Below, one piece after another: positions 26,172 through 39,900 of a stretch of DNA of 64,000 nt. Both the position numbers and the translations under genes were made by a program. The DNA comes from Phytopseudomonas daroniae. GTDB lineage: Bacteria > Pseudomonadota > Gammaproteobacteria > Pseudomonadales > Pseudomonadaceae. The stretch is taken from the NCBI RefSeq assembly GCF_004327285.1, contig NZ_QJUI01000008.1:62001-126000 (forward strand), written 5' to 3'. Position 1 is the first letter of the stretch. Every line of letters begins with the position of its first letter. The notes under the pieces are model-generated. The model was not told the origin of the DNA, searched no databases, and was given only the letters and a program-made list of their open reading frames with translations.

Positions 26172-26230
26172 GAGGCGCCCCTCTGCTTTGCTCTTGCTTG
26201 CAACTTGAGGCTTGTAGCTTGTCGCTGTTT

Positions 26231-27771
<1,541 letters not shown>

Positions 27772-27904
27772 GCTGCTTACCTCGTGAAATTTTTCCGGTT
27801 TGGCGCGGGCCAAAGGCGGCGATTGTAGCGCAGTGCGGCGATGGCTCCCAATCGCGACCGTGATGGTCGGACGGGCGCGGTCGCGGCCAGACGGCAACAA
27901 CCCC

Positions 27905-27910
27905 TATAAT
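27905..27910 (+). promoter_or_regulatory. putative rph -10 element
   Basis: TATAAT lies 49 bp before the rph ATG, in the yicC-rph divergent gap. The -35 region at the correct spacing is poor, so this is only a candidate. Confidence 0.4.
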
Positions 27911-27958
27911 GCGCGGCAGATTCCCGATTCTATATAGAGCACGAGCAGGTATTCCTTG

Positions 27959-28681
27959 ATGAAACGTCCCAGTGGCCGCGCGGCCGATCAGTTGCGCTCG
28001 ATTCGCATCACCCGCAACTACACCAAGCACGCCGAAGGTTCGGTGCTGGTGGAGTTCGGCGATACCAAGGTGATTTGCACCGTCAGCGTCGAGCAGGGCG
28101 TACCGCGCTTCCTCAAGGGCCAGGGCCAGGGCTGGGTGACCGCCGAGTACGGCATGCTGCCGCGTGCTACCGGTGACCGCAATCAGCGTGAAGCGAGCAA
28201 GGGCAAACAGGGTGGTCGTACCCTGGAAATCCAGCGCCTGATCGGCCGCTCCCTGCGTGCCGCGCTGGACATGAGCAAGCTCGGCGAGAACACCTTGTAC
28301 GTCGACTGCGACGTGATCCAGGCCGACGGTGGTACCCGTACCGCCTCGATCACCGGCGCCATGGTCGCGCTGGTCGATGCCCTCAAGGTGATCAAGAAAC
28401 GTGGCGGCCTGAAAGGCGGCGACCCGCTCAAGCAGATGATCGCCGCCGTTTCCGTGGGCATCTATCAGGGCGAGCCGGTGCTCGACCTGGATTACCTGGA
28501 GGATTCGGCCGCCGAAACCGACCTCAACGTGGTGATGACCAGCGCCGGCGGCTTCATCGAAGTGCAGGGCACTGCCGAAGGCCAGCCCTTCCAGCCGGCC
28601 GAACTGAATGCCATGCTGGCCCTGGCGCAGCAAGGCATGACCGAGCTGTTCGCCTTGCAGCAGGCTGCCCTGGCCGAGTGA
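27959..28681 (+). CDS. rph: ribonuclease PH
   Basis: A 240-residue phosphorolytic 3'-5' exoribonuclease that trims tRNA 3' ends. The start is the ATG at 27959 (M-K-R-P-S-G-R), one codon inside the longest frame. Family segments include [33 protein letters not shown] and [20 protein letters not shown]. It is intact, unlike the frameshifted copy in some E. coli strains, and is divergent from yicC. Confidence 0.97.
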   Translation: MKRPSGRAADQLRSIRITRNYTKHAEGSVLVEFGDTKVICTVSVEQGVPRFLKGQGQGWVTAEYGMLPRATGDRNQREASKGKQGGRTLEIQRLIGRSLRAALDMSKLGENTLYVDCDVIQADGGTRTASITGAMVALVDALKVIKKRGGLKGGDPLKQMIAAVSVGIYQGEPVLDLDYLEDSAAETDLNVVMTSAGGFIEVQGTAEGQPFQPAELNAMLALAQQGMTELFALQQAALAE

Positions 28682-28707
28682 CCGGCCGACGACCGAGGAG
28701 AGTCGCG

Positions 28708-29082
28708 ATGTATGAGAGCAACCCGTTGACGCCCGCGCCCGAGCCCAGCAAGGAAGCGCGCCAGTGGGCGATGATCTGTCACTTCGCCGCGGCCCTCGGT
28801 TTCATCTTCCCCTTCGGCAACCTGATCGGCCCGCTGATCGTCTGGCAGATCAAGAAGGATCAGGATGCCTTCATCGACGAACAGGGCAAGGAAGCGCTCA
28901 ACTTCCAGATCACCGTGGCCATTGCCGGCATCGTCTGCCTGCTGTTGATGCTGGTGCTGATCGGCTTCCTGCTGATGGGGCTGCTGTGCATCGGCGCCAT
29001 CGTCCTGACCATCATCGCCGGTATCAAGGTGGGTGAAGGACGACCGTATCGCTACCCGTTCTGCTTGCGCCTGGTGAAGTGA
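28708..29082 (+). CDS. DUF4870 family small membrane protein
   Basis: A 124-residue protein from the ATG at 28708, which has a GGAGAG site upstream. The region QWAMICHFAAALGFIFPFGN at ~20-40 is followed by two long hydrophobic stretches (~70-110: IAGIVCLLLMLVLIGFLLMG and GAIVLTIIAGI). DUF4870 proteins are small helical membrane proteins of unknown role. It starts 26 bp after rph and is probably co-transcribed. Confidence 0.88.
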   Translation: MYESNPLTPAPEPSKEARQWAMICHFAAALGFIFPFGNLIGPLIVWQIKKDQDAFIDEQGKEALNFQITVAIAGIVCLLLMLVLIGFLLMGLLCIGAIVLTIIAGIKVGEGRPYRYPFCLRLVK

Positions 29083-29083
29083 C

Positions 29084-29110
29084 GCGCCCCTTCGCCGCGA
29101 TCAGGGGCGC
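29084..29110 (+). terminator. hairpin after the DUF4870 gene
   Basis: GCGCCCC (29084-29090) pairs with GGGGCGC (29104-29110). A second stem-loop, CCGC-GAT-GCGG followed by GCTTTT, lies near 29158-29172. Together they should isolate the rph operon from the secretion system that follows. Confidence 0.5.
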
Positions 29111-29238
29111 TCCGGTGGGAGCCGCGCCCCATCTGGCGTGAACTGTGAACTGCTTCCGCGATGCGGGCTTTTGATGGCGAGGTGCCATGTGTTTTAATGC
29201 GCCGCTCTAGCAGCAGCGCTTGACACAGGGATGGAAAC

Positions 29239-30930
29239 ATGAATCTCCGCAAAGGGACTGCGGCCGTATGGCTTTGCCTGTCTTTTTTTCCACTGCTTGC
29301 CGATGCCCAGACGCCGGGGGATCAGGATCTTATCCGCGAGCGCCAGGAGCGCCTGTTGCAGGAGCAGCAGCGGCGCTTGCAGGAGCTGCAGCAGCTGCCG
29401 GGTCGCGAGGCAGACGCCCCCGCTGCGCCAACGCCAGGTGATGAGCGTTGCTTCGCGATCGAGCAGATCGAAATCAGTGGTGCCAGCTCGTTGTCCGAGG
29501 CTGACCGCTCGAGCATTCTCGCCCCTTTCGCCGACACCTGCCTGGGTGCCAGTCAGCTGAACCAGCTGCTCAAGGCCATTACGGATCACTACATCGATCG
29601 TGGTTATGTCACCACCCGCGCCTACCTGCCGCAGCAGGATCTGTCGGCGCGTACGCTGAAAGTGGTGGTGGTCGAAGGGTGCCTCGAAGGGCTGGACAGC
29701 TCCGCTCTGGCCAGTGATCGAGAGCTGGCGATGAGCTTTCCTGGCGAAGTCGGCGAGGTTCTGGATCTGCGAGAGCTGGAGCAGTTGGTCGAGAACCTCA
29801 ATCGACTTCCCTCCCGTGCCGCTCAGCTTGAATTGATACCCGGCGAGCACGTGGGCGGCAGCCGTGTACAACTGCAGGGCGAGCGCAGCAAACCCTGGCA
29901 CGCCAATCTCAATCGCCATAACGATGGCCAGCGCAGCACCGGTGAGCAGCAATGGGGTGCCGGCCTCGTCTGGGACAGCCCGCTCGGCCTCACCGACCAA
30001 CTCAGCCTGCGCGCCTCGCGTGACGCGGTCAGCGACAGCTACCGGCACTCCCACAGCCAGAGCCTTTCCTACAGCCTCCCGTATGGGTGGTGGCGCTTCG
30101 ACTACAGCTACAGCCAGAGCTATTACCGCACCCTCGGCCAGGGCAATGGCTTCGATTTCAAACAGGATGGCGACAGCCAGACCCACGCCCTGCGCGCCGA
30201 GCGCGTGCTGCACCGTGACAGCGTCAGCAAGACGGCGCTCAACCTGGGGTTGAGCCACGTGCGTTCGCGCAACTACCTGCTCGACAGTTTTCTGGAGCGA
30301 TCCAGCCCCCACCTCACCGAGGCACAGCTGGGCGTCAACCATGGCCGCCGTATCGGCACGGCCTTCGTCAACCTCGATGCCGGCTGGCAGCGTGGCATCG
30401 GGTTGTTCGGCGCCCAGAGCAACGACAATGTCGGGCCTGACGACCCCATCGCGCGCTACAACAAATACAGCCTTACGCTGAGCTACCTGCAGCCGTTCAG
30501 GCTGTGGGAGGAAAGCTTCAGCTTCGACAGCCTGGTCACGGGGCAGAAAAGCGAAGACGTCCTGTACGGCCCGCAGCGCATCAGCCTCGGCGGCCTCAAC
30601 TCGATACGGGCCTTCAAGGATCAGTCGCTGTCTGGCGACAGCGGCGCCTATTGGCGCAATCAACTGCGCTGGACACGGCCGGTCACGTTGCCAGCGCTGC
30701 AACCCTTCGTGCAGCAATACGGCGCCGCCCTGGCCTATGACCTCGGCGTGATCAGCCATGACCGCCACAACCCGGGCGCCAGCGGCCGTATGAGCGGCCA
30801 TGCCCTGGAGCTCAGCGCTCGTGGCCAGCACCTTGCCACATCCGTGACCTTCGCCCACTCCCTGGAACGCCCCGATGTCATCGCCGAGCGCGAGCGGCCG
30901 GTGTATTTCCGCCTGGATATTTTCTTCTGA
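29239..30930 (+). CDS. cdiB: two-partner secretion transporter (CdiB/ShlB/FhaC family)
   Basis: A 563-residue outer-membrane TpsB that exports the partner CdiA-like protein. A Sec signal peptide ([23 protein letters not shown]) precedes a Gln/Glu/Arg-rich helix (~30-55) like the plug helix H1. A POTRA_2 domain (~73-150; [27 protein letters not shown]) and a ShlB/FhaC beta-barrel domain (~200-563) follow. The protein ends V-Y-F-R-L-D-I-F-F, the aromatic terminus expected of barrels. The partner gene starts 26 bp downstream. The order B-A-I matches the E. coli-type CDI layout. Confidence 0.93.
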   Translation: MNLRKGTAAVWLCLSFFPLLADAQTPGDQDLIRERQERLLQEQQRRLQELQQLPGREADAPAAPTPGDERCFAIEQIEISGASSLSEADRSSILAPFADTCLGASQLNQLLKAITDHYIDRGYVTTRAYLPQQDLSARTLKVVVVEGCLEGLDSSALASDRELAMSFPGEVGEVLDLRELEQLVENLNRLPSRAAQLELIPGEHVGGSRVQLQGERSKPWHANLNRHNDGQRSTGEQQWGAGLVWDSPLGLTDQLSLRASRDAVSDSYRHSHSQSLSYSLPYGWWRFDYSYSQSYYRTLGQGNGFDFKQDGDSQTHALRAERVLHRDSVSKTALNLGLSHVRSRNYLLDSFLERSSPHLTEAQLGVNHGRRIGTAFVNLDAGWQRGIGLFGAQSNDNVGPDDPIARYNKYSLTLSYLQPFRLWEESFSFDSLVTGQKSEDVLYGPQRISLGGLNSIRAFKDQSLSGDSGAYWRNQLRWTRPVTLPALQPFVQQYGAALAYDLGVISHDRHNPGASGRMSGHALELSARGQHLATSVTFAHSLERPDVIAERERPVYFRLDIFF

Positions 30931-30956
30931 TTTTGATGCGTCACGGAGTGACCTAC

Positions 30957-33900
30957 ATGGACGTTCGCAGCCCTTTCTTCCAGAACATCGCGTTGATTCT
31001 CGCCGGTGTCCTGTTCCTCAATCCCATCGTCGCCACGGCGGCACAACTGACGGTCGATGCCCAGGCCGGTGGCAACACCAGCCTCGGGCAGGCGGCCAAT
31101 GGCGTGCCTATCGTCAACATCGCCACACCCAATGGCAGTGGCCTGTCGCATAACAAGTTCACGGACTACAACGTCGGGAAGCAGGGGCTGATCCTCAACA
31201 ATGCCACCGAGCGGCTGCAGAGCACCCAGCAGGGCGGCATCATCATCGGCAACTCGAACCTGAACGGCCGGGCAGCGGGGGTCATCCTCAACGAGGTCAC
31301 CGGCAGCAACCGCAGCCAGCTCAAGGGCTACACCGAGGTGGCGGGGCGTGCGGCCCACGTCATCGTCGCCAACCCCCATGGCATCACCTGCGATGGTTGC
31401 GGCTTCATCAACACACCACGCGCGACCCTGAGTACCGGTGCCCCGGTGATCGAGAACGGTCGCCTGGATCGTTTCGACGTCGATGGCGGCGACATCCGCA
31501 TCGAAGGCGAAGGGCTCAACGCCAGTAATGTCGACCAGTTCGACCTGATCACCCGCAGTGCGAAGATCAATGCCGAGATTCACGCCAAACGCCTGAACAT
31601 CGTCGCCGGCCGCAACGCGGTGGACGCTGGCACCCTTCAGGCCACAGCCAAGGCAGACGACGGCAGCGATAAACCGCAACTGGCCATCGACAGCTCGGCC
31701 CTGGGCGGCATGTACGCCGGGGCGATTCGCCTGGTGGGCACCGAACAGGGTGTCGGCGTGAAACTGGCGGGTGATATGGCGGCCAGCGCCGGGGATATCC
31801 AGATCGATGCCAGTGGGCGGCTGACGCTCAATGACGCCGCGGCCAGCGGGCAGATCGCCGTCCAGGCTGGGCAGGTGGAAACCCAGGGCCAGGTGTACGC
31901 CGGCACCCGGCTCGATGTTCAGTCCCGGGGAGATCTGGTGAACCGCGGCAGCCTGGCTGCCCGCGACCGGGTTGCGTTGAGTAGCGGGAAGACCCTGACG
32001 AATCAGGGCCACGTCGAAGCGGGGGTGAATGCCGACAACAGCCGCAACGAGGCCGGCAGAGTCGCAATCGCCGCCCAGCAGGTGCGTAACGCCGGCAGCG
32101 TGGTCGCCAGTCGTGATGTGCATGTCGAGGCCAAGGGTGAACTCGATAACAGCGGTGGCCATATCGCCAGCCAGGGCGATCTGGCTGCCGAGGTCGGGCA
32201 ACTGACTCAGGTCGCCGGTGAACTGCTGGCCGAAGGCGATCTGCGCTTGACGGGGCAGCGTCTGGACAACCGGAAGGGCGTTGTCGCTGCCAATGGTCAG
32301 TTGGCCCTGACGGCGGACGCCATCGACAACCGTGGTGGGGAAATCTCCAGCCGCGGTACCGTGAGCCTGACCGCCACCAGCCTGGACAACAGCGACAGTG
32401 GCCGCCTGCTGGCGGCGCACCTCAACCTTGCTGCGGTGCGCCTGCTCAACCGCGACCAGGGGCTGATCTTCGGCCGTGATCAGGTTCACCTCAGCGGCGC
32501 CCACCTGAACAATGCCGGCGGCACCCTCGCCAGCGATACCCGCGTGCTGATCGAGCTCACCGCCCGCGCTGGTGATCCGGCTCGCGACGGCCAACTGATC
32601 AACAGTGAAGGGAAACTCAGCAGCGAAGGCACATTGAGCGTCAGCGCGGCTGGGGTCGACAACAGCCGCGGCAACCTTTCCAGTGCTGGCGCCATGCAGA
32701 TCACCAGCCAGGGCGCACTGCTCAATCAGCAGGGGCGCCTGCTTACCGATGCCGGGCTGGTGCTGCGCAGCGCTGGTCTGGACAACCGCCATGGCCAGAT
32801 CTCCGCGGTGGAGCATCTGAGTGTCACGACCGGGCGCTTCGATAACGACAGCGGCCGCCTGACCGGCAGCGCCACCCTCGATTTGCAGACCGGCCAGATC
32901 AGCAACGCCCAGGGACGTATAGCCGCCAGTGGCCCCTTGTCGGTGCAGGCCAGCGGTCTGGCGCAGCAGGGTGGTGAGCTGTTCAGCCAGAGCCGCCTCA
33001 CCCTCGACCTCAACGGCGGGGATCTGAATAACGACGCTGGCTTGCTGCATGCACCCGACCGACTGCTGTTGAACAACCTGGGGGCGGTGAGTAACCGCCA
33101 GGGCGAAATCTCCAGCAGTCAGGGCTTCAGCCTGGCTGCGACGAGCCTGGACAACGCCCAGGGCCGACTGCTCTCCGAACGGAACCTGACCCTGCGTATC
33201 CAGGGCGTGTTGGACAACCTGGCGGGGCTGATCAGTGCCAAGGGCGTCGACCTGCGCGCCAAGGGTCTGGTCAACGAGGCGGGCACGCTGTTCGCACGCG
33301 ATGACCTCGCCATCGACGTCACAGGCACCCTCAGCAACGCCAGCAAGGGCCTCATTCAGAGTGCCGGCGACTTGCGCCTCGCCAGCGGCATGCTGAGTAA
33401 TGCCGGCGGCACGCTGCTGGCCGGCCAGGCTCTCGACCTGCGCAGCGCTGGCGCCGTGGACAATCGCAACGGCGGTCTGATCAACAGCCAGGGCACCTTG
33501 ACCGTAGATGCCGCTTCGCTGGACTCCAGCCAGGGCGGTGAAGTCTCGGCCAAGGGCGACTTGCGGTTGAGCCTCGACCGCCTGACCCAGCAGCAGGGGG
33601 CCTTGATCGGCGAAAGCGCCCTGACCCTCGACTTGCGCCAGGGCGAGCTGGACAACCAGCAAGGCCTGATCACCAGCAACGGCCCGCTGACCCTCAGCAA
33701 CCTGCGCGCTCTCGATAACCGTGGCGGTGAGGTCTCCAGCCTCGGCGTCCTGGCTCTGGCCGCGGCCAGCCTGAACAACCAGAACGGGCACCTGATCAGT
33801 CGTGAGTGGCTGCGCCTGAGCCTGGGCCATAGCGACAACCAGGGTGGCTTGCTCTCCGGCTGGCAGGGCCTGCAACTGATCGGCACAACCCTCGACAACC

Positions 33901-36900
33901 GCCAGCTCGGTACGCTCTCCAGCCGCGATGGCGACCTCGACGTGCAACTTACCGGCGCGCTGCTCAACAGCGGCGAAGGTGCCCTGGTGGCCGCTGGCCG
34001 TCTCGACGTCGATGCCGACAGCCTGGACAACAGTGATCGAGGCATCCTCTCCAGCGGTACCGGTCAGCACCTGCTGATCGCACAGGATCTGGATAACCGT
34101 GGCGGGCAGATCGACGTCGGTGGAAACCTGGTTATCGACACCGGGAGTCTGAGCAATGCAGGTGGTTCGCTGCTGGCTCGTCAGGATCTGACGCTCTCCA
34201 GTGGTGGGCTGGACAATGCCGGCGGGCGCATCAGCGCCAGCGGTGCCGCCACGCTCAACGTCGACGGCACACTCGTTAACACGGCCGGGCAGCTGGCCAG
34301 CGGCGGGCCACTGCGCATCGACGCCAAGACCCTGAACAACCAGGGCGGCACCCTGGCCAGCCAGAGCACCGGCCACTTCGCCGTCACCCAGTTGAACAAC
34401 AGCGACAGCGGCACCCTGGCTGCCAACGGTGCACTCCACCTCGACGTCGCTGGGGCCGCGCACAACCGTGCGGACGGTCTGATCTACAGCCGCGATGCCA
34501 ATTTGCACCTGAGCGCCGCCAGTCTCGACAACAGCGGTGGTGCCATCCAGGGGCAGGGCGACCTGCTGCTGAACATCGGCGCGACGCTGAACAACCAGAG
34601 CGGCACTCTGCAGAGCCGTACGGGTGCCGTCGAACTCACAGCCGCCAGCTTCGACAATCGCCAGGGCACCCTGGCCAGTCTGCAAGACTGGGTGCGCATT
34701 CGTCTTTCGGGTTGGCTGCGCAATGGTGCCAGCGAGCAGGGTGGCCTGATTCAGGGCCAGCACCTCGACCTGCTGGCCGCTGGCAACCTCGACAACACGG
34801 CCGGACGCATCCACGCCTTGGGCGGCGCGGCCACGCTGCAGGCCGGTGCCTTCGACAACCAGCGCGGTACTCTATATGCCCAGGGCGATCTGCTGCTGCG
34901 TGGCGGCGACCTGAACAACCGGAGCGGCAAGATAGGGGCGGCCAATATCGCCCTGGAACACGACAGCAGTGCCGTGCTGAACAACCAGCAGGGTATCGTC
35001 GAAAGCCGCGGCACCCTGCGCCTGCAAGGCGCCAGCCTGAACAACCAGGGCGGCCAGTTGCGCGCCCTGGGTACCGGCGGCAGCACCTTCTTCACCCTGG
35101 GTGGGCTGCTGGACAACCGCAGCGGCCTCCTTGAAACGGCCAACCGCGACCTGACCCTGAACCTCGGCAGCCTGCTCAACCAGAATGGCAAGCTGCTGCA
35201 CGCCGGCAGCGGTGAGTTCGGTGTCGCCCTGGCGCAGGTCGCCAGGGCTGGCGGCAGCTTCGTCACGCAAGGCAGCCTGACCCTCAAGGCCGACAGCTGG
35301 AGCAACGACAGCATCCTTCAGGCCGGGCACCTGACCCTGGATATCGGCACCTTCGAGCAGACCGCCAACGGGCAACTGCTGGCCACCGGTTCGCTGACCG
35401 GCAAAGGCGGCAATTGGATCAACCACGGCCTGATCGCCAGCGACGGCCCCCTCAGCCTGACCCTCAGTGGTGGCTACAGCGGCAACGGTAGGGTCACCAG
35501 CCAGGGCGACCTCGACGTCAAGGCGGCGCGCTTGAGCCTGAGCGATACCGCCAGCATCACCGCTGGTGGCGCAGCCACCTTCGCGATCGGTGGTGCTCTG
35601 CTCAACCAGGGCCGCCTGACCGCCGCCGAAAACCTGACCCTCAGCGCCACCAGCCTGAACAACCAGGGCACCCTGGGCAGTGCCGGACGCCTGATCCTGA
35701 CCACGCCGAGCCTGGTCAACGAGAACGGCCTGCTGTTCAGCGGCGACGACATGGCGCTGTACGTCGATACCTTCATTAACCGGTATGCGGATGTTTATAG
35801 CCTGGGGAATATTTTCCTGGCCGGGAATGCCTCAGGGGCCATGGCCAGCCGCCTGGACAATCTATCCGCGACGTTGGAGGCCGTCGGCGATACGACGTTG
35901 AGGGTCGGCATACTCGACAACGCGCGTGATCGTCTACTTATCGAATCAGGTATCTACAGCGCTCGTATCGACGAACGCTTCTGTGTCCAGCCAGGCATCG
36001 ATTGCAGTGGAAAACGAAGTTCCTGGTTCGAGATCACCCAGCGTGATCGGTTGCAGGTCACCGAGGCAAGCGCCATGTCGCAGATCGTGGCCGGCGGTGA
36101 TCTGCGTATTTATGGTGATGTGCTGAACAACAGCAGCAGTCTGATCAGTGCCGGCGGCGATTTTTCGGCCGACCTCCGCCGTTTGGACAACAGTGGCGTA
36201 GAGGAGGGGGAAATCCAGACCACGCGTATGTTCCGGCTGGTACGCATGGACGGCAAGTACATCGTTCGCCACCAGAACAATGCGCAGGCATTCACCCAGC
36301 AGTATTGGCATGAGAGCGCTGGATACGATCAGCAGCGCACGGGTGAAATCGCTGGCGCCATCAACCGCATCATCAGCGATGGCGATTTTGAACAGGAGCT
36401 TCATAGCTACGGCAGCCGCACCATCCTGAGTAGCGGTGATCAGCGTTATGCCGGGATCATCCAGGCGGCTGGCAACGTTGCCATCAATGCGCAGCAAAAC
36501 GTCGGCAACGGTGTGACGCGTCCCGGTTCGACACACGTAATCAGTGGCAACCGTAGTGGCTCGACTAGCGCAGGGGCGGCGGATTCGTTCATTCCGATCA
36601 CCCTGAACTCCCAGCTTCCCCCCGACCTCGCCCAACAACAAATCAATCCGCTGACCTTGCCAGGTTTCAGCCTGCCCAGCGGCCAGAACGGTCTGTTCCG
36701 CCTCAGTGACCAGGCCGGCAGCGACAGCCAGGTAGGTGAGTCGGCCAGCGGCCAGCAGTGGGCGTTGGCCGGTACGACTCTCGATCAGGCTCAGCGTGAC
36801 AGCGCTAACGGCATGCAGATAGACGGTGTCTTTGTCGGCCAGCTGGGGCAGGCACCGGGTGCTGTACCGATTGCAACGAACCAGCCCCACAAATACCTGA

Positions 36901-39900
36901 TCGAAACCAACCCGGCGCTGACCGAACTGAACCGCTTCCTCAGCTCCGACTACATGCTCGACCTGCTCGGCTACGACCCCGATCAGGCGCAGAAGCGCCT
37001 GGGCGACGGCCTCTACGAGCAGCGCCTGATCCGCGAGGCCATCGTCGCCCGCACCGGGCAGCGCTTCATCGCCGGGCTGGACAGCGACGAAGCCATGTTC
37101 CGCTACCTGATGAACAACGCCATCGCCAGCAAGGAAGCGCTGAACCTGGGACTGGGGGTGAGCCTGAGCGCCGAACAGGTGGCGGCGCTGACCCACGACA
37201 TCGTGTGGATGGAAGAACAGGAAGTGCTGGGCGAAAAAGTCCTGGTGCCGGTGCTCTACCTGGCTCAGGCCGAAGGCCGCCTGGCACCCAACGGCGCGCT
37301 GATCCAGGGCCGCGACGTAGCGCTGATCAGCGGTGGCGACCTGAGCAACCAGGGCACCCTGCGCGCCAGCGGCGCACTCGACGTGCAGGCGGTCAATATC
37401 GCCAACAGTGGCCTGCTGCAGGCCAGCGAGCGCCTGCAACTGCTGGCCGAAGACAGCATCCGCAACGCCCAGGGCGGCATCATCGCCGGGCGCGACGTAA
37501 GCCTGGTAGCGGGCAACGACATCGTCAACGAGCGCACGGCCAACCTGCAGCAGAGCAGCCTGGGCGACCGCGCCTGGGCCACCAGCTTCGTCGACGGCGC
37601 TGCCCGCATCGAAGCGAGCGACAGCCTCAGACTGGCGGCCGGGCGTGATGTGAGCAACCTCGGCAGCGTGCTCGACAGCCGTGGCGATCTGACCATCGAA
37701 GCCGGTCGCGACGTGACCATCGCCTCGGTGCAGGACGTGCAGCACCAGTCGCGGGGCAGCAACTTCCTCAACGAGCGGGTGACCCAACTGGGCGCCGAAG
37801 TGAGTGCGGGGCGCGACCTGCAGGTCAGTGCCGGGCGCGATCTGGGCGTGGTTGCCAGTCAGGTCACTGCAGGCCGTGACCTCGATCTGGGGGCCGGGCG
37901 CGACCTGGTGCTGTCCAGTGCGGCGGACGAGAGCCACACCTATTTCAAGAGCAAGAAGGTCACCTCGATCAATGACCGAGTTACCCAGCAGTCCAGCGAA
38001 ATCCAGGCTGGCGGGAATACCACATTGGTCGCGGGTGAGAGCATCACTGTTGTGGCCAGCAAAGTGGGGGCGGGTGCCGATATCGTGCTCAGTGCGGGTG
38101 AGGACATCAATCTGGATGCCGCGCAGAACGAGCAATACAGCTACTTCTACAAGAAAAAGAAAGGCGGGCTATTCAGCAGCAGCAAGGAGCGGATGAGTGA
38201 GAGTCAGAGCAGTGAAGCGGTGCTTAGTACCCTCTCTGCGGGCAATGACTTGGTCGTGCTTGCCCAGAACGACATCGCCGCTCGTGGTGCGCGACTCATC
38301 AGTGATCAGGATATCTATCTGAGTGCTGGAAACGATGTGGTTTTGGCTGCTGCCGAGAACTCTCAGAGTTCAGCCCAGGCCAAATCCAAGAGCCGGCTGT
38401 TTTCCAGCAAGGCCAGCAGCCAGAGTTCGGGTAGCACCACGGTGGTCGGCACCGAGCTCGAGGGGCGCAATGTCACCGTACAGGCGGACAACGACATCTT
38501 CATGCACGCTGCCGGCCTGCGTGCCGATAACGCCATCAGCCTGGAAGCGGGGCGTGACATCAATGTGGGTACGGCGCAGCAAGACCAGTATTCGAGCCAG
38601 GCCAGCAAGTCCAGTTCGCTGAAGTGGCACATCTTCGACTCCCTGGCTACCAATGGCTCCCTCACGCTCGAGCAGAAGGCCAAGGCGGCGCAGTCGACAT
38701 CTTCCCTGGAGGTAGGCAGTACGCTGAGCGGCGCGACCATCGATATGGTCAGTGGCCGGGATACCGCCATCCGGGGCAGCACCCTGGTAGCCGACCAGGA
38801 CATACGTGTCGACGCCGGTCGTAACCTGTTCATCACCAGCGGTGAAGGCAAGGACGACTCCAGCGCCAAGTCGAGTTCGAAGAAGTCCGGGGAGATCGGC
38901 AACTGGTGGCAAGGTGCGACGGGGGTCGTGAGTCTCAAACAGAGCAGCGAAAACAGCACCACCCAACAGTTGGGAAGCCAGATCGCCTCACTGGGCGGTG
39001 ATGTCGAGTTGACGGCCGGTGAAGCTTATCGACAGCAGGCGAGCCAGGTGATCGCGCCGCAGGGCGATGTCGCTATCACTGCCAAACGTGTCTATATCGA
39101 GGCAGGCTACGACCTGCTCAGTGCCAGCCAGAAGCAGAGCATGAAGCGCACTGCCATTGGCGGCAGCGTCAGCTTACCACTGATCGACGCCGTGCAAAGT
39201 GCCCAGAAGATGGTCAACGCTGCAGGCGACACTCAAGATAGCCGGCTTACCGCGTTGGCCGCAGTCAATACGGCAATGAGTGGCTACCAGGCCTATGAGG
39301 GGGCACAAACGCTGGCCAGTGGTGACCTCACGGGCTTCAAGATCAGTGTCAACCTGAGCAACAGTAAAAGCCAGAGTAGTGGTAGCCAGTCTGGGCAGAA
39401 CGTCGTTGCCAGCAGTATCGCCGCGGGGGGCGACATCTCCATCAATGCGACAGGGGACGGTGACAACAGCAACCTGAACATCGTGGGCAGTACCCTCGAT
39501 GCGGGTCGCAACGTTTCGCTCAATGCCGATGGCAATGTCAATCTGAGTGCAGCCCAGAACACCGCCAACCTGCAGGGCAAGGATAGCAACAGCGGTTGGA
39601 GTGCGGGCGTAGGGTTCGGAGTAGGGCAGCAGAACGGGTTCACCCTCGAATTGGCGGCCAATAAAGGCAAAGGGATGTCTGAGGGGGAGGCGGCAACCTA
39701 TGCCAATACGTTGGTGACCGCTGGCGAAAAAGTCACCCTCAACAGCGGCGGCGACACCCACCTCAGAGGCGCGATCGTCACTGCCAAGCAAGTCACGGCG
39801 GAGGTGGGTGGTGACCTGAACCTGGCCAGCCTGCAAGACATCGACAACTACAAATCGAAACAGCAAAGCGCAGGCGTTGGCCTCAGCCTGTGCATTCCGC

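Noticed and set aside
23675-26173. An 832-codon plus-strand frame opposite spoT and rpoZ
   Set aside because: It is a shadow of spoT coding constraint and ends in the translated heptamer array; no family features.
29084-29172. A tRNA or small RNA gene after the DUF4870 gene
   Set aside because: Only terminator-like stems were found; no cloverleaf or conserved T-loop sequence is present.
30735-34814. A 1,359-codon open frame opposite the cdiB end and cdiA
   Set aside because: It is antisense to the repetitive, GC-rich FHA region. Its Gln/Val-rich repeats mirror the sense repeats, there is no credible start, and similar long shadows occur opposite other GC-rich genes.
36890-37270. A separate gene inside cdiA (non-repeat, Leu/Glu-rich segment)
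   Set aside because: It is in frame with flanking repeats, without stop or start signals, and fits the YP/receptor-binding part of CdiA proteins.
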